Source of the DNA: Saccharopolyspora hordei
GTDB lineage: Bacteria > Actinomycetota > Actinomycetes > Mycobacteriales > Pseudonocardiaceae
DNA length: 64,000 nucleotides
NCBI RefSeq assembly: GCF_013410345.1
Contig: NZ_JACCFJ010000001.1
Coordinates: forward strand, 1,426,001-1,490,000
Direction of reading: 5' to 3'
Numbering within the stretch: the stretch's first letter is position 1; each line of letters starts with the position of its first letter. Of the stretch, positions 9,097-17,348 are shown one piece after another. The position numbers and the translations under genes were made by a program. Under the pieces are notes generated by a model, which saw nothing but the letters and a program-made list of their open reading frames with translations, did not search any database and had not been told where the DNA came from.

Positions 9097-10528
9097 CGAG
9101 GTACGCCTCCAAACCGGACCGGCCGCCCTCCCGGCCGAACCCGGACTCCTGGTAGCCGCCGAACGGGGCGGTCGGGTCGAAGCGGTTGAAGGTGTTGGCC
9201 CACACCACCCCGGCCCGCAGCTGCTGGGCCGCCCACAGGATGCGGGACCCCTTCTCGGTCCAGATCCCGGCCGACAGCCCGTACGGGGTGTTGTTGGCCT
9301 TGGCGATGGCTTCTGCCGGGGTGCGGAAGGTCAGCACCGACAGCACCGGGCCGAAGATCTCCTCCCGCGCGATGCGCATCGACTGGTGCACGCCGGAGAA
9401 CACGGTGGGGGCGAAGAAGAACCCGCGGTCCGGCAGCGGGCACGGGCTGGTCCACCGCTGCGCGCCCTCGGCGTCCCCGCTGTCCGCGAGCTCGGTGATC
9501 TTGGCGAGCTGCTCGGCGGAGTTGATGGCCCCGACGTCGGTGTTCTTGTCCAGCGGGTCGCCGACGCGCAGGGTCCGCACCCGCGCCCGCAGCTTCTCCA
9601 GCAGTTCCTCGGCGATCGACTCCTGCACCAGCAGCCGAGAGCCCGCGCAGCACACGTGGCCCTGGTTGAAGAAGATGCCGTTGACGATGCCCTCGACGGC
9701 CTGGTCCAGCGGCGCGTCGTCGAACACGATGTTGGCGGCCTTGCCACCCAGCTCCAGGGTGAGCTTCTTGCCCGAACCCGCCACGGTGCGCTGGATCTGC
9801 TTGCCCACCTCGGTCGACCCGGTGAACGCGACCTTGTCGATGCCGGGGTGCGCGACCAGCGCGGCACCGACGTCCCCGGCGCCGGGCAGGATGTTGACCA
9901 CGCCCGGCGGCAGCCCGGCCTGCTGGCAGATCTCGGCGAACACCAGGGCGCTGAGCGGCGTGGTCTCGGCGGGCTTGAGCACCACGGTGTTGCCGCAGGC
10001 CAGCGCGGGCGCGATCTTCCAGGCCAGCATGAGCAGCGGGAAGTTCCACGGGATGACCTGCCCGGCGACGCCGAGCGGGCGCGGGTCCGGGCCGTACCCG
10101 GCGTGGGCGAGCTTGTCGGCCCAGCCCGCGTGGTGGAAGAAGTGCGCCGCGGCGGTCGGGATGTCGGCGTCCCGCGACTCCTTGATGGGCTTGCCGTTGT
10201 CCAGCGTCTCCAGCACCGCGAGCTCACGGCCGCGCTCCTGGACCAGCCGGGCGATGCGGAACAGGTACTTGGCCCGCTCGGTGCCGGGCATCGTCGACCA
10301 GGTGTCGTCGAAGGCGCGCCGCGCCGCCCGCACCGCCTTGTCCACATCGGACTCGTCGGCGCTGGCGACCTCGGCGAGCACCTCCTCGGTGGCCGGGTTG
10401 ACGCTCTTGAGCGGTTCCCCGCCGCCGTCGACGAACTCGCCGTCGACGAACATCTGGTAGCTGGGCTTGAGGTTCGCGATGTCCCGCGACTCGGGGGCGG
10501 GCGCGTACTCCCAGGGGCTTTCGATCAT
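9089..10528 (-). CDS. NAD(P)-dependent aldehyde dehydrogenase
   Basis: 479 residues. The ATG at 10528 forms TGATG with the deoC stop; longer in-frame extensions run into deoC. All family landmarks are present: IPWNFPLLMLAWKIAPALACGN, GDVGAALVAHPGIDKVAFTGSTEVGK in pieces, the general base Glu in LELGGKAANIV, and the catalytic cysteine in NQGHVCCAGSR. The C-terminal PFGGYQESGFGREGG is also present. As the partner of deoxyribose-phosphate aldolase, it plausibly oxidises acetaldehyde (to acetate) or glyceraldehyde-3-phosphate made by DeoC. The exact aldehyde is inferred from position only. Confidence 0.92.
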   Translation of the reverse strand: MIESPWEYAPAPESRDIANLKPSYQMFVDGEFVDGGGEPLKSVNPATEEVLAEVASADESDVDKAVRAARRAFDDTWSTMPGTERAKYLFRIARLVQERGRELAVLETLDNGKPIKESRDADIPTAAAHFFHHAGWADKLAHAGYGPDPRPLGVAGQVIPWNFPLLMLAWKIAPALACGNTVVLKPAETTPLSALVFAEICQQAGLPPGVVNILPGAGDVGAALVAHPGIDKVAFTGSTEVGKQIQRTVAGSGKKLTLELGGKAANIVFDDAPLDQAVEGIVNGIFFNQGHVCCAGSRLLVQESIAEELLEKLRARVRTLRVGDPLDKNTDVGAINSAEQLAKITELADSGDAEGAQRWTSPCPLPDRGFFFAPTVFSGVHQSMRIAREEIFGPVLSVLTFRTPAEAIAKANNTPYGLSAGIWTEKGSRILWAAQQLRAGVVWANTFNRFDPTAPFGGYQESGFGREGGRSGLEAYLDV

Positions 10529-11481
10529 CAGTCCACCGCCACGTGGTCGGGGCCGCTGTAGTGGCCGTCGAGCTGGGTGCGCCGCTGCATCAGCAGGTCG
10601 TTGAGCAGGCTGGAGGCGCCGAAGCGGAACAGCTCCGGGGTGAGCCACTCCGGCCCGGCGACCTCGTGCACCGCCACCAGGTAGCGGATCGCGTCCTTGG
10701 TGGTGCGGATCCCGCCGGCCGGCTTGACGCCGCGCAGCTGCCCGGTGGCGTCGCGCCAGTCCCGGACCGCCTGCAGCATCAGGTGCGTCACGGGGAGGGT
10801 CGCGGCCGGCGAGACCTTGCCCGTGGAGGTCTTGATGAAGTCACCGCCGGCCAGCAGCGCGAGCCAGGACGCCCGCCGCACGTTGTCGTAGGTGGCGAGC
10901 TCACCGGTCTCCAGGATCACCTTGAGGTGCGCGCGGCCGCAGGCGGCCTTGACGGCCTGGATCTCCTCGAAGACCTGCGCGTAGCGGCCGGCCAGGAACG
11001 CGCCGCGGTCGATCACCATGTCGATCTCGTGCGCCCCGGCGGCCACCGCGTGCTCGACGTCGGCGAGCTTGACCGGTCGCGCCGCGCGCCCGGACGGGAA
11101 CGCGGTGGCGACGGAGGCGACGCGGATGCCGGTGCCCTGCAGCTCCCGCACCGCGGTGGCGACCAGGTCGGAGTACACGCACACGGCGGCGACCGGCGGG
11201 GTGTCCGGCCGCTCGGGGTCGGGGCGGCGGGCCTTGGCGCACAGGGTGCGGACCTTGCCCTCGGTGTCCGCGCCTTCCAGCGTGGTCAGGTCGACCATCG
11301 AGATCGCGGTGTCGATCGCCCAGCGCTTGGCGTCCTTCTTGATGCTCCGCGTCGCGAGCCCGGCGGCGCGCTGCTCGAGCCCGACCTGGTCGACACCGGG
11401 CAGGCCGTGCAGGAACCGCCGCAGCGACCGGTCGTCCCGGACCGCGTCGGCGAGCTCGGACGGAGTCGGCGACTGTGCCAT
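10528..11481 (-). CDS. deoC: Deoxyribose-phosphate aldolase
   Basis: Cleaves 2-deoxyribose-5-phosphate to acetaldehyde and glyceraldehyde-3-phosphate, the last step of deoxynucleoside breakdown. At 317 residues it is the longer form, like the animal enzyme, rather than the 250-residue E. coli form. The Schiff-base lysine is in DFIKTSTGK and the second lysine in GVKPAGGIRT. EIDMVIDRGAFL supplies the active-site aspartate. It is first in an operon with two aldehyde dehydrogenase genes. Together with deoA (left edge), a phosphopentomutase-like gene (35-36.7 kb) and purine nucleoside phosphorylase, it lets the cell use deoxyribose as a carbon source. Confidence 0.94.
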   Translation of the reverse strand: MAQSPTPSELADAVRDDRSLRRFLHGLPGVDQVGLEQRAAGLATRSIKKDAKRWAIDTAISMVDLTTLEGADTEGKVRTLCAKARRPDPERPDTPPVAAVCVYSDLVATAVRELQGTGIRVASVATAFPSGRAARPVKLADVEHAVAAGAHEIDMVIDRGAFLAGRYAQVFEEIQAVKAACGRAHLKVILETGELATYDNVRRASWLALLAGGDFIKTSTGKVSPAATLPVTHLMLQAVRDWRDATGQLRGVKPAGGIRTTKDAIRYLVAVHEVAGPEWLTPELFRFGASSLLNDLLMQRRTQLDGHYSGPDHVAVD

Positions 11482-11543
11482 GCCCGGAGTCTAAGCGGCG
11501 CACCCCGCCCGGTGCCGGGCTTGGAGTGATCACGCCACCGGGG

Positions 11544-12320
11544 TCACGGCGCGACGGGCGGTTCGGCCGCGTGCGCGTGGTGCAGCAGGTCCACGAAGTC
11601 CGGCGCCACCGGCACGGGCGTGTCGTCGATGCGGTGCACCGCGACGCCCGGGGTCCGGGAGTTCAGCACCACCGCTCCGGCCAGCCCCGGCAGGTCGGCG
11701 GGCCGGACCTCCGCGGTGCGCTGCGGCGCGCCGAGGCGGTCCAGCTGCCTGCGGACGACGCCCATCATGGTCCCGACCAGCATCGGGCCCTCGGGCCACA
11801 CCACGGCTTCGCCGTCCCAGAAGGCGAGGTTGTAGATCGAGGCCTCGCTGAAGCGCCCCTGCCGGTCGACGAAGGCCGCGTCGTCGAAGCCCCGCGCCAC
11901 GGCCTGCCGGGGGTAGTAGGTCTTGACCACGTCGCCGACGTGCTTGAGCTCCGGCAGGACCCGCTCGTGCTCGACCGTCATCAGCGACAGCGGCCCGGCG
12001 GGGCCGGACTTGGGCGGCGAGGTGCGCACCAGGACGTCGAGGGTGTCGCCGTTCTCGTAGACGTTGGCCATGAGCGCGTGGTCGGCGGGCGAGGCGTCGA
12101 CGGCCGCGCGCAGGCAGGAGCGCACCTGCTCGTCGGGCAGCGCCTGGCCGTACATCGCCAGCGAGGCGGTCCGCACCCGCTCCAGGTGCAGGTCGAGGCC
12201 GCGCACCCGGCCGTCCCGCACCTGCATCGCGGTCATGTGCGCGTACGGCCCGAAGGCGAGCGGCGCCAGGTCCTCGACGGTGGCCGGCTTCCCGTTGCGG
12301 TGGACGGCGTAGTGGGTCAC
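11544..12320 (-). CDS. Class IV PLP-dependent aminotransferase-like protein
   Basis: 258 residues of the branched-chain aminotransferase / D-amino acid aminotransferase / aminodeoxychorismate lyase fold. The candidate PLP lysine is in DVVKTYYPRQAVARG. The downstream FSEASIYNLAFWDG segment matches the conserved glutamate-containing strand, and LVGTMMGVVRRQL carries the phosphate-binding turn. Residues 22-60 (LAFGPYAHMTAMQVRDGRVRGLDLHLERV) form the N-terminal domain. The substrate cannot be told from the sequence; actinobacterial relatives are annotated simply as class IV aminotransferases. It is single, 62 nt from deoC, and has no strong ribosome site. Confidence 0.85.
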   Translation of the reverse strand: MTHYAVHRNGKPATVEDLAPLAFGPYAHMTAMQVRDGRVRGLDLHLERVRTASLAMYGQALPDEQVRSCLRAAVDASPADHALMANVYENGDTLDVLVRTSPPKSGPAGPLSLMTVEHERVLPELKHVGDVVKTYYPRQAVARGFDDAAFVDRQGRFSEASIYNLAFWDGEAVVWPEGPMLVGTMMGVVRRQLDRLGAPQRTAEVRPADLPGLAGAVVLNSRTPGVAVHRIDDTPVPVAPDFVDLLHHAHAAEPPVAP

Positions 12321-12411
12321 GAGCGGCTCCCGGTCCTGCGTTCGGCTCCACCAGCCACGCTACGGCGTGACACCAGTGGCAAGGTCAACCGCCAGTGCGC
12401 CGGATCACAGC

Positions 12412-12471
12412 GACGGGGGTCGTGAGTGCGCAGACCGGCTGGAACCGGCTTCCGCACTCACGACCCCCGTC
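12412..12471. terminator. Palindromic terminator of a dispersed repeat family (copy 2)
   Basis: A perfect 19-bp stem (12412-12430 with 12453-12471) with a short inner region. Its GTCGTGAGTGCG arm is the same as at 2997-3009. It terminates the lipoprotein gene on the minus strand. Confidence 0.85.
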
Positions 12472-12483
12472 ACGGACGGCCGG

Positions 12484-13305
12484 TCACTCGGTGCACTGGG
12501 AGTCGGCTTCGACCTGGGCCGGGTTGGGGCGGTACTCGTCGATGTCCTCCACGTCGGGGAAGTACGTCCTGAAGTCCTCCGTCCACTGCGGGCTCTGCAC
12601 GTAGTCCTTGAGCCATTCCTCGATCCGCTCGCACTCCTCCGGGTGGCGCTTCTTCATCGCGATGGCGTACTTGCCGTCGGACCCGAACTTGTCGTCGAGG
12701 ATCCGGTACTTCCCGTCCGCTTCCGCGGCGAGGCCTTCGAGGATGATCCGGTCCGTGATCACCGCCTGCACCTCGTCGGCCGCGGCGAGCCGCTCCGTGC
12801 ACTTCTCGAAGCCCGGCTCGGTCTGGGGCTCACCTCCCATGTCGGCCTCGATCAACTCCGCCGTGGTCGTGCTGCTCGCCGTGCAGACGTCCGAGGCGGA
12901 GATCTGCTTCCGGGAGGTGATGGTCGAGTCGGACCGGACCATGACTCCGGTGTTCGAGAGCAGGTACGGGCCGACCATGTCGAACTCGTCCTTGCGGGTC
13001 TTGGTCATCGAGTAGCTGGCCACCACCACGTTGGCCTGACCGCTGCGCAGTTGGGCCTCCCGGATCGCGGACGTGATCGGCAGGAACCTCACCTTCCTGT
13101 CGAACTCGCGCGACAGCTCGTTCGCGATGTTGACTTCGAACCCCTGCGGGATGCTGGTGTCGCCGCCCCTGAACGAGGCGAGGCCCGGTTGGTCGACCTT
13201 CGTGGCGACGTTGATGAACTCAGCATCGGGGAACAGGTCCGATCGATCACTGCAGCCCGCCAGCAGCAGGAGCACGGACGCCAGTGCGACAGTCCTCGCC
13301 TTCAT
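12484..13305 (-). CDS. Solute-binding lipoprotein (amino-acid ABC transporter type), orphan
   Basis: 273 residues. It has a lipoprotein signal peptide with lipobox LAGC (Cys18), followed by a family 3 periplasmic binding-protein fold: GFEVNIANELSREF, RFLPITSAIREAQLRSGQANVVVASYSMTKTR in pieces, and the second lobe with EVQAVITDRIILEGLA. I chose the ATG at 13305 because GAGG lies 6 nt upstream; another ATG two codons earlier is also possible. Such proteins usually capture glutamate, glutamine or other polar amino acids. No permease or ATPase gene is nearby. The neighbour 11 nt upstream is a small membrane protein, so the pair may sense rather than transport. Confidence 0.85.
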   Translation of the reverse strand: MKARTVALASVLLLLAGCSDRSDLFPDAEFINVATKVDQPGLASFRGGDTSIPQGFEVNIANELSREFDRKVRFLPITSAIREAQLRSGQANVVVASYSMTKTRKDEFDMVGPYLLSNTGVMVRSDSTITSRKQISASDVCTASSTTTAELIEADMGGEPQTEPGFEKCTERLAAADEVQAVITDRIILEGLAAEADGKYRILDDKFGSDGKYAIAMKKRHPEECERIEEWLKDYVQSPQWTEDFRTYFPDVEDIDEYRPNPAQVEADSQCTE

Positions 13306-13316
13306 CTGCATCCTCG

Positions 13317-13943
13317 TCAACTCTGCAACTCCGCTTCGACCACGTTCAGTTGCATCCGGCATCCCTCCGGGGCGTGCATCACGACCGAACCTTCGATCTC
13401 AGCGGTCTCGTGCACGGGCACGGTCCGGCTCTCGCCCGATCTCATGTCTTCTGCGCTGGAACGGCCGACTTCCAGGTCGACCTTCGTCATGGGGTCGGTG
13501 GCGCAGTCCTGGAAGTCGACGCTCTCGGGCGCGTCGACGATCTCGAAGGTGATCTCCAGGTTCGCGCGCGGCTCGTCGGTGGTGATGGTGAACGGGACTT
13601 CCTCCCCGTCGAGCAACCGGGGCTGGTTCTCGGGTGCTCCCGCGAAGACCACCTTCCCGGTCACGTCCACGCTGCCGAACTCGGTGTGGAGGAAGAAGCC
13701 GCCGGCGACCACCCCCACCAGCACCGCTGCGGTGACCAGTGCGCCGGTCATCATGGACCGGCTTCCGGTGGGGGTCCCGACCAGGGCGATGACGCTGACG
13801 GCGAGGCTCAGCACGCCGGCGATCTCCGCGCCTGCGTCGATGTGCAGCAGCCATGCGGTGAACCCGAACAGGCACAGGAAGGCCAGCAGCGCCCAGTAGA
13901 ACCGCGGCGGCAGAGGTGTCTTCGGCGTGGAGACTTTCGGCAC
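13317..13943 (-). CDS. Three-helix membrane protein with extracytoplasmic domain, unknown
   Basis: 208 residues from a GTG with GGGGG 9 nt upstream. Three membrane helices are visible near residues 14-34, 41-60 and 66-84 (FYWALLAFLCLFGFTAWLL, AGVLSLAVSVIALVG, ALVTAAVLVGVVAGGFF). They are followed by about 120 residues that read as a beta-sandwich-like exposed domain with two cysteines (DFQDCATDP, PEGCRMQ). It is co-transcribed with the solute-binding lipoprotein, the gap being 11 nt. No family is recognised. A larger reading frame upstream is an artefact of G+C-rich sequence. Confidence 0.7.
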   Translation of the reverse strand: MPKVSTPKTPLPPRFYWALLAFLCLFGFTAWLLHIDAGAEIAGVLSLAVSVIALVGTPTGSRSMMTGALVTAAVLVGVVAGGFFLHTEFGSVDVTGKVVFAGAPENQPRLLDGEEVPFTITTDEPRANLEITFEIVDAPESVDFQDCATDPMTKVDLEVGRSSAEDMRSGESRTVPVHETAEIEGSVVMHAPEGCRMQLNVVEAELQS

Positions 13944-14211
13944 GGTGTCGAACCCCCATGGTCGCTGTCGTGCGAGACCTGGTCGGCCGTCGTGTTTCGA
14001 AGAGAGACGCCCGGGGCTGGTCGCGGGTTGCGCGGATGCACGAGGAACGACCACGTGGGCCTGCGTGTTCCGTGCGGCGCGATGGTGCTCCGGGCGGAGG
14101 GCCCACAGGGGGAGAACGCCAGGAGACCACTCGTTCGGCCCAGTGCTCCGGAGACGCGAGAAGCCCGTGAGCACGCCGAGACCGGTGCTCACGGGCTCCG
14201 AGGACGGACCG

Positions 14212-15384
14212 CTACCTCCGGGGCCGGCGGGCCGACACCGGGCGGCGGCGGACGACGCGGCGGTCGCCGCGGTGCGGGGTGGTGACCCCGGCCGTCTGCT
14301 GGCGGTCCCACGGCAGCAGACGCTTGGAGCTGCTGCGGTCGGCCAGGCGCAGCGACTCCGCCGAGGTGAGCCACTCCTCCGCCGGCTCGGCGATCTCCAG
14401 CAGCAGCGCCTCGAACTCCGAGCGGGTGGTCTCCAGGATGTGCGGCGCGGCCAGCCAGCGCAGCACCTTCCGGCCGGTGACCGCCATCCGCTGGCGGGGC
14501 GAGGAGACGATCGGCTGGTTGAAGTAGCGGACCAGCACCTCGTCCATCACGTCCCACGCGTTGGCCGCGCCGAACAGGTCCTTCACGTCCTCGGCGTTGA
14601 GGATGCGGAAGCACTCGTCCAGCAGCTGCATGACCTCCACGCGCAGCACGTTCAGGTGGCCGTAGGAGGTGAACTTCAGGTTGTTGCGCAGGTCCAGGCC
14701 GCTGCGCCGGACCACCGCCATGCTGCCGAAGGACGGGTCGTGCGCGCGCTCCCGGATGACGTCGGAGACCCGCTTGTCCCGCCAGAACAGCGCGACCTGG
14801 TTGTTGAACTGGGTGAACAGCCGGTGGAAGTCGGTGTTCGGCCGCGAGTGGCCCGATCCCAGGCCGCGCCCGTAGCCGAGCACCCTCCGGTAGGCGTTGA
14901 GCCGGTCCCGCCTGGTGTAGCGCAGCACGTCCCGGCGGTCGAAGCGGTAGAGCCCGAACGCGCCCTCGCCGTCGAACAACCGGATGGCGCCGCGCTCGAA
15001 CAGCTCCCGGAGCTTCTGCACGACGCGGAACATGCCCATGCGTTCGTGCTGGTACAGGTAGTACACGTCGGCGACGGCGAGCAGGCGCTCGGACGCGATG
15101 GTCTCGTCGTAGTTCTCGATGCCGTGCGGCATGCGGGTCGCGCCCATGTCGCTGGCCGACTCGCCGCCGATGCCGACCAACTGCGCCAGGCCGCCGTCGG
15201 GTGGTCGTGGTCCGCTCTGGTCCTCGGCCTCGACGGCGAAGAGCATGTCGTCGATCTGCTTCAGCAGGGCCTCGCCGACCTGCGGGTTGCTGCCGAGCTC
15301 GTTCGACAGGTTGCCGGCGACCTGCCTGCGCAGCGCGGCGACCCGGTCGAACAGCTCCCGGTACTGCTTTTCGGTGGCCATCAT
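14212..15384 (-). CDS. Unknown operon protein D (basic C-terminal tail)
   Basis: 390 residues, the last gene of a five-gene operon. I recognise no domain. It is mostly helical and soluble. An N-terminal helix (YRELFDRVAALRRQVAGNL) is followed by a segment rich in aromatic and charged residues (VYYLYQHERMGMFRVVQKL, GLYRFDRRDVLRYTRRDRL). A second helical half (LNVLRVEVMQLLDECFRIL, DVMDEVLVRYF) leads to a very basic tail after residue 365 with many arginines. There is no signal peptide or membrane segment. It begins 27 nt after the preceding stop. The basic tail resembles those of two other proteins in this operon and may bind nucleic acid or the acidic protein A. Confidence 0.72.
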   Translation of the reverse strand: MMATEKQYRELFDRVAALRRQVAGNLSNELGSNPQVGEALLKQIDDMLFAVEAEDQSGPRPPDGGLAQLVGIGGESASDMGATRMPHGIENYDETIASERLLAVADVYYLYQHERMGMFRVVQKLRELFERGAIRLFDGEGAFGLYRFDRRDVLRYTRRDRLNAYRRVLGYGRGLGSGHSRPNTDFHRLFTQFNNQVALFWRDKRVSDVIRERAHDPSFGSMAVVRRSGLDLRNNLKFTSYGHLNVLRVEVMQLLDECFRILNAEDVKDLFGAANAWDVMDEVLVRYFNQPIVSSPRQRMAVTGRKVLRWLAAPHILETTRSEFEALLLEIAEPAEEWLTSAESLRLADRSSSKRLLPWDRQQTAGVTTPHRGDRRVVRRRPVSARRPRR

Positions 15385-15411
15385 TCCTCCGTGCGGGGCG
15401 CGGGCGGACCG

Positions 15412-16875
15412 CTATTCCGGCCGCGGTGCGGGCTTGGGCTCGGGACGCGGCTTGCGGGTCCGCTGCTTCGCCGTGGTCCTGGGCGACGCAGCGCCCTGCT
15501 CCGCCGGCGCGGGCGTCGGTGGTGTCGCGGGGGCCGACCCCGGGTCCGGTGGGGGCGCGGGGGCCGACCCCGGGGGTGGCGCGGGAGCCTGGCCGGAGCC
15601 CGGCGGTGGTGCGGGCGTCTGGTCCGGCGGCGGCGTGATCGCCGGCGGACCGGTCGGGTCGTCGAGCTTCGCGCCGTGCCGGATCGGGCGGGCGACGCGC
15701 ACGACCTCCTGCAGGTGGTCGTGCAGCTCGTCGATGGCCCGCTGCACGCGGGAGCTGAAGAACCCGGCAGGCAGCGTGGCCCGGTAGTTGCCGGGCGCGT
15801 CCTCGGTGCTGCCGTCGCCGCGCCGCGGCAGGTTCCCGACCAGCCGCTCCAACCGCACGGCCACCTGCAGGAACGCGCTGTCCACGCCGTCCTTGCCCGC
15901 CGATTCGATGAGCGTGCGGCCCTCGAAGCAGGCGAAGTCGTGCACCCAGCGCAGCAGACCGCCCAGCGACATCGAGCCGCCCTCGGGGTCGGGGATGCGC
16001 AGCACCTCGCGGTCGCCGCGGTGGACGCTCACCGAGCTCAGCGCCGCGACGAGCTCCTCGACCTGCACCGCGGTCGCCGACAGCAGCTGCGACAGCGCCA
16101 CCACGGCCGGCCCGAAGAACGGCGGCTGCCCGGTCTCCGGCTGCGCGAACGGGTCGATGCGGTCCCGCGAGTCCAGCCACCCCCGGTACAGCGAGAGCAC
16201 CCAGTCGACGAGCGTGATGAACGAGGTCTGGATCCGCTCTTCCTCGATGGTGTTGACCAGGCCGCCGACGAGCCCGAACTCGTCGCGCAGCTGCCCGAGG
16301 TGGCCGCGCACCCGGTCGGCGTCCACCGCCGACGACGGGGTGCCGAGCAGCAGCAGGAAGAGCTGGTCGACCCGCGGCACCCGCAGCAGGGCGCTCTCCA
16401 ACTCCTTGCGGATCTCCTCCAGGTCGTGGCGGACCAGGCGGCGGATGCCTTCCCCGTTCTCCGGGTCGGCGCCCGGCCGCAGCGGTCGCAGCGAGTCCAG
16501 GAGCTGGGTGGCGTCCTTGATGGCGCTGCGCGCGCGGGCGGCCAGCGAGGCCTGCCCACCGGTGACCGCACCGAGGTCGGCCTGCACCGCGTACCCGCGC
16601 GGCGTCCACGTCGCCTCGGTGTGCCCCTCGACGCGCGTGAGCTCGAAGCTGCCGGTCAGCGCCGCGGTGAAGCCCTTGGTGTCGCCGTCGCGCCACTTCC
16701 ACCCGAGCACGTCGCTGATGGCCTTGTTGGCCAGCTTGCCGGGGTGCGCCCACCACGGCGGGCACGGTGGGACGTGCCGGTGGACCAGGGGGTAGGCGCT
16801 GTCGATGTCCTGCGCCGGCGGGAGCGCGGCGCCCCTGTCCTCGCCCGTGCTGGGGCGGTCGTCGTTGATGGTCAT
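15412..16875 (-). CDS. Unknown operon protein C with proline-rich, basic tail
   Basis: 487 residues from an ATG that overlaps the upstream stop by 4 nt (ATGA). Residues 1-400 are a soluble, largely helical region of no recognised family. It begins with AYPLVHRHVPPCPPWWAHPGK and contains long helices (VDADRVRGHLGQLRDEFGLV, VALSQLLSATAVQVEELVAAL). After about residue 410 the sequence turns into a disordered tail of PAPPPGS-type repeats and ends in a lysine/arginine/proline segment (TAKQRTRKPRPEPKPAP). The tail repeats appear in the DNA as near-identical G/C-rich units around 15520-15620 and are prone to length change. This is an accessory-type gene. Confidence 0.72.
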   Translation of the reverse strand: MTINDDRPSTGEDRGAALPPAQDIDSAYPLVHRHVPPCPPWWAHPGKLANKAISDVLGWKWRDGDTKGFTAALTGSFELTRVEGHTEATWTPRGYAVQADLGAVTGGQASLAARARSAIKDATQLLDSLRPLRPGADPENGEGIRRLVRHDLEEIRKELESALLRVPRVDQLFLLLLGTPSSAVDADRVRGHLGQLRDEFGLVGGLVNTIEEERIQTSFITLVDWVLSLYRGWLDSRDRIDPFAQPETGQPPFFGPAVVALSQLLSATAVQVEELVAALSSVSVHRGDREVLRIPDPEGGSMSLGGLLRWVHDFACFEGRTLIESAGKDGVDSAFLQVAVRLERLVGNLPRRGDGSTEDAPGNYRATLPAGFFSSRVQRAIDELHDHLQEVVRVARPIRHGAKLDDPTGPPAITPPPDQTPAPPPGSGQAPAPPPGSAPAPPPDPGSAPATPPTPAPAEQGAASPRTTAKQRTRKPRPEPKPAPRPE

Positions 16876-17348
16876 CGCCTGCCCTCGCTGCCTTCCTCGA
16901 TGCCGAACCGCGTCGCGAGTTCAGCGGTCTCACGCCAACACCGCAGCATGGTGTTCTCCGTGCTGCGCAACGATTCCACGCATCCGTCCACACCGGACCG
17001 GACGCTGCGGGCCCACCCGAGCCACTCCGGTCCGCGCCCCTGCACTCCCCGCGCGAGCTCCCCGGCCGCGCGGAGACAGCGGAACTCGTCGTCGAGCCGC
17101 CGCTGGGTGCGCAGCAGCGCGAGCGCCGTGGTGTGCAGGGCGTCCGCGTCCGGGCGCCCGCGCACCGCGCGCAGCGCCCGTTGCAGGTCCGCGGCACCGT
17201 CGGTGGTCACCTCGGCCAGCCGGTCGGACACCGCCGGGCGGTCCCCGCTCGGCCGGTCCTGCACCACGGTCACCTCCAGCGCGCGCCACGCGGCCGCGAG
17301 CTGCCGGACCTTGCGGGCCAGCACCGGGAACTCGTCGCGCAAGGTCAC
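16872..17348 (-). CDS. Unknown operon protein (small helical)
   Basis: 158 residues, flanked by 4-nt ATGA overlaps with both neighbours (16872-16875 and 17345-17348), so it is translated together with them. It is helical and amphipathic: FPVLARKVRQLAAAWRALEVTV, then LRTQRRLDDEFRCLRAAGELA, then VESLRSTENTMLRCWRETAELATRF. There is no signal peptide, no membrane segment and no recognised motif. Its position between the metallopeptidase-like gene and protein C suggests a bridging subunit or chaperone. The strict overlap is the main evidence that it is a real gene. Confidence 0.7.
   Translation of the reverse strand: MTLRDEFPVLARKVRQLAAAWRALEVTVVQDRPSGDRPAVSDRLAEVTTDGAADLQRALRAVRGRPDADALHTTALALLRTQRRLDDEFRCLRAAGELARGVQGRGPEWLGWARSVRSGVDGCVESLRSTENTMLRCWRETAELATRFGIEEGSEGRR

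Noticed and set aside
15520-15620. Repeats of GGGGGCCGACCCC
   Set aside because: They encode the proline-rich tail of the operon protein and are not a regulatory array.
14189-17197. Second 1,000-codon frame on the minus strand overlapping the operon
   Set aside because: It is out of frame with the operon genes, which have ribosome sites and stop/start overlaps; composition is Arg/Ala-rich.
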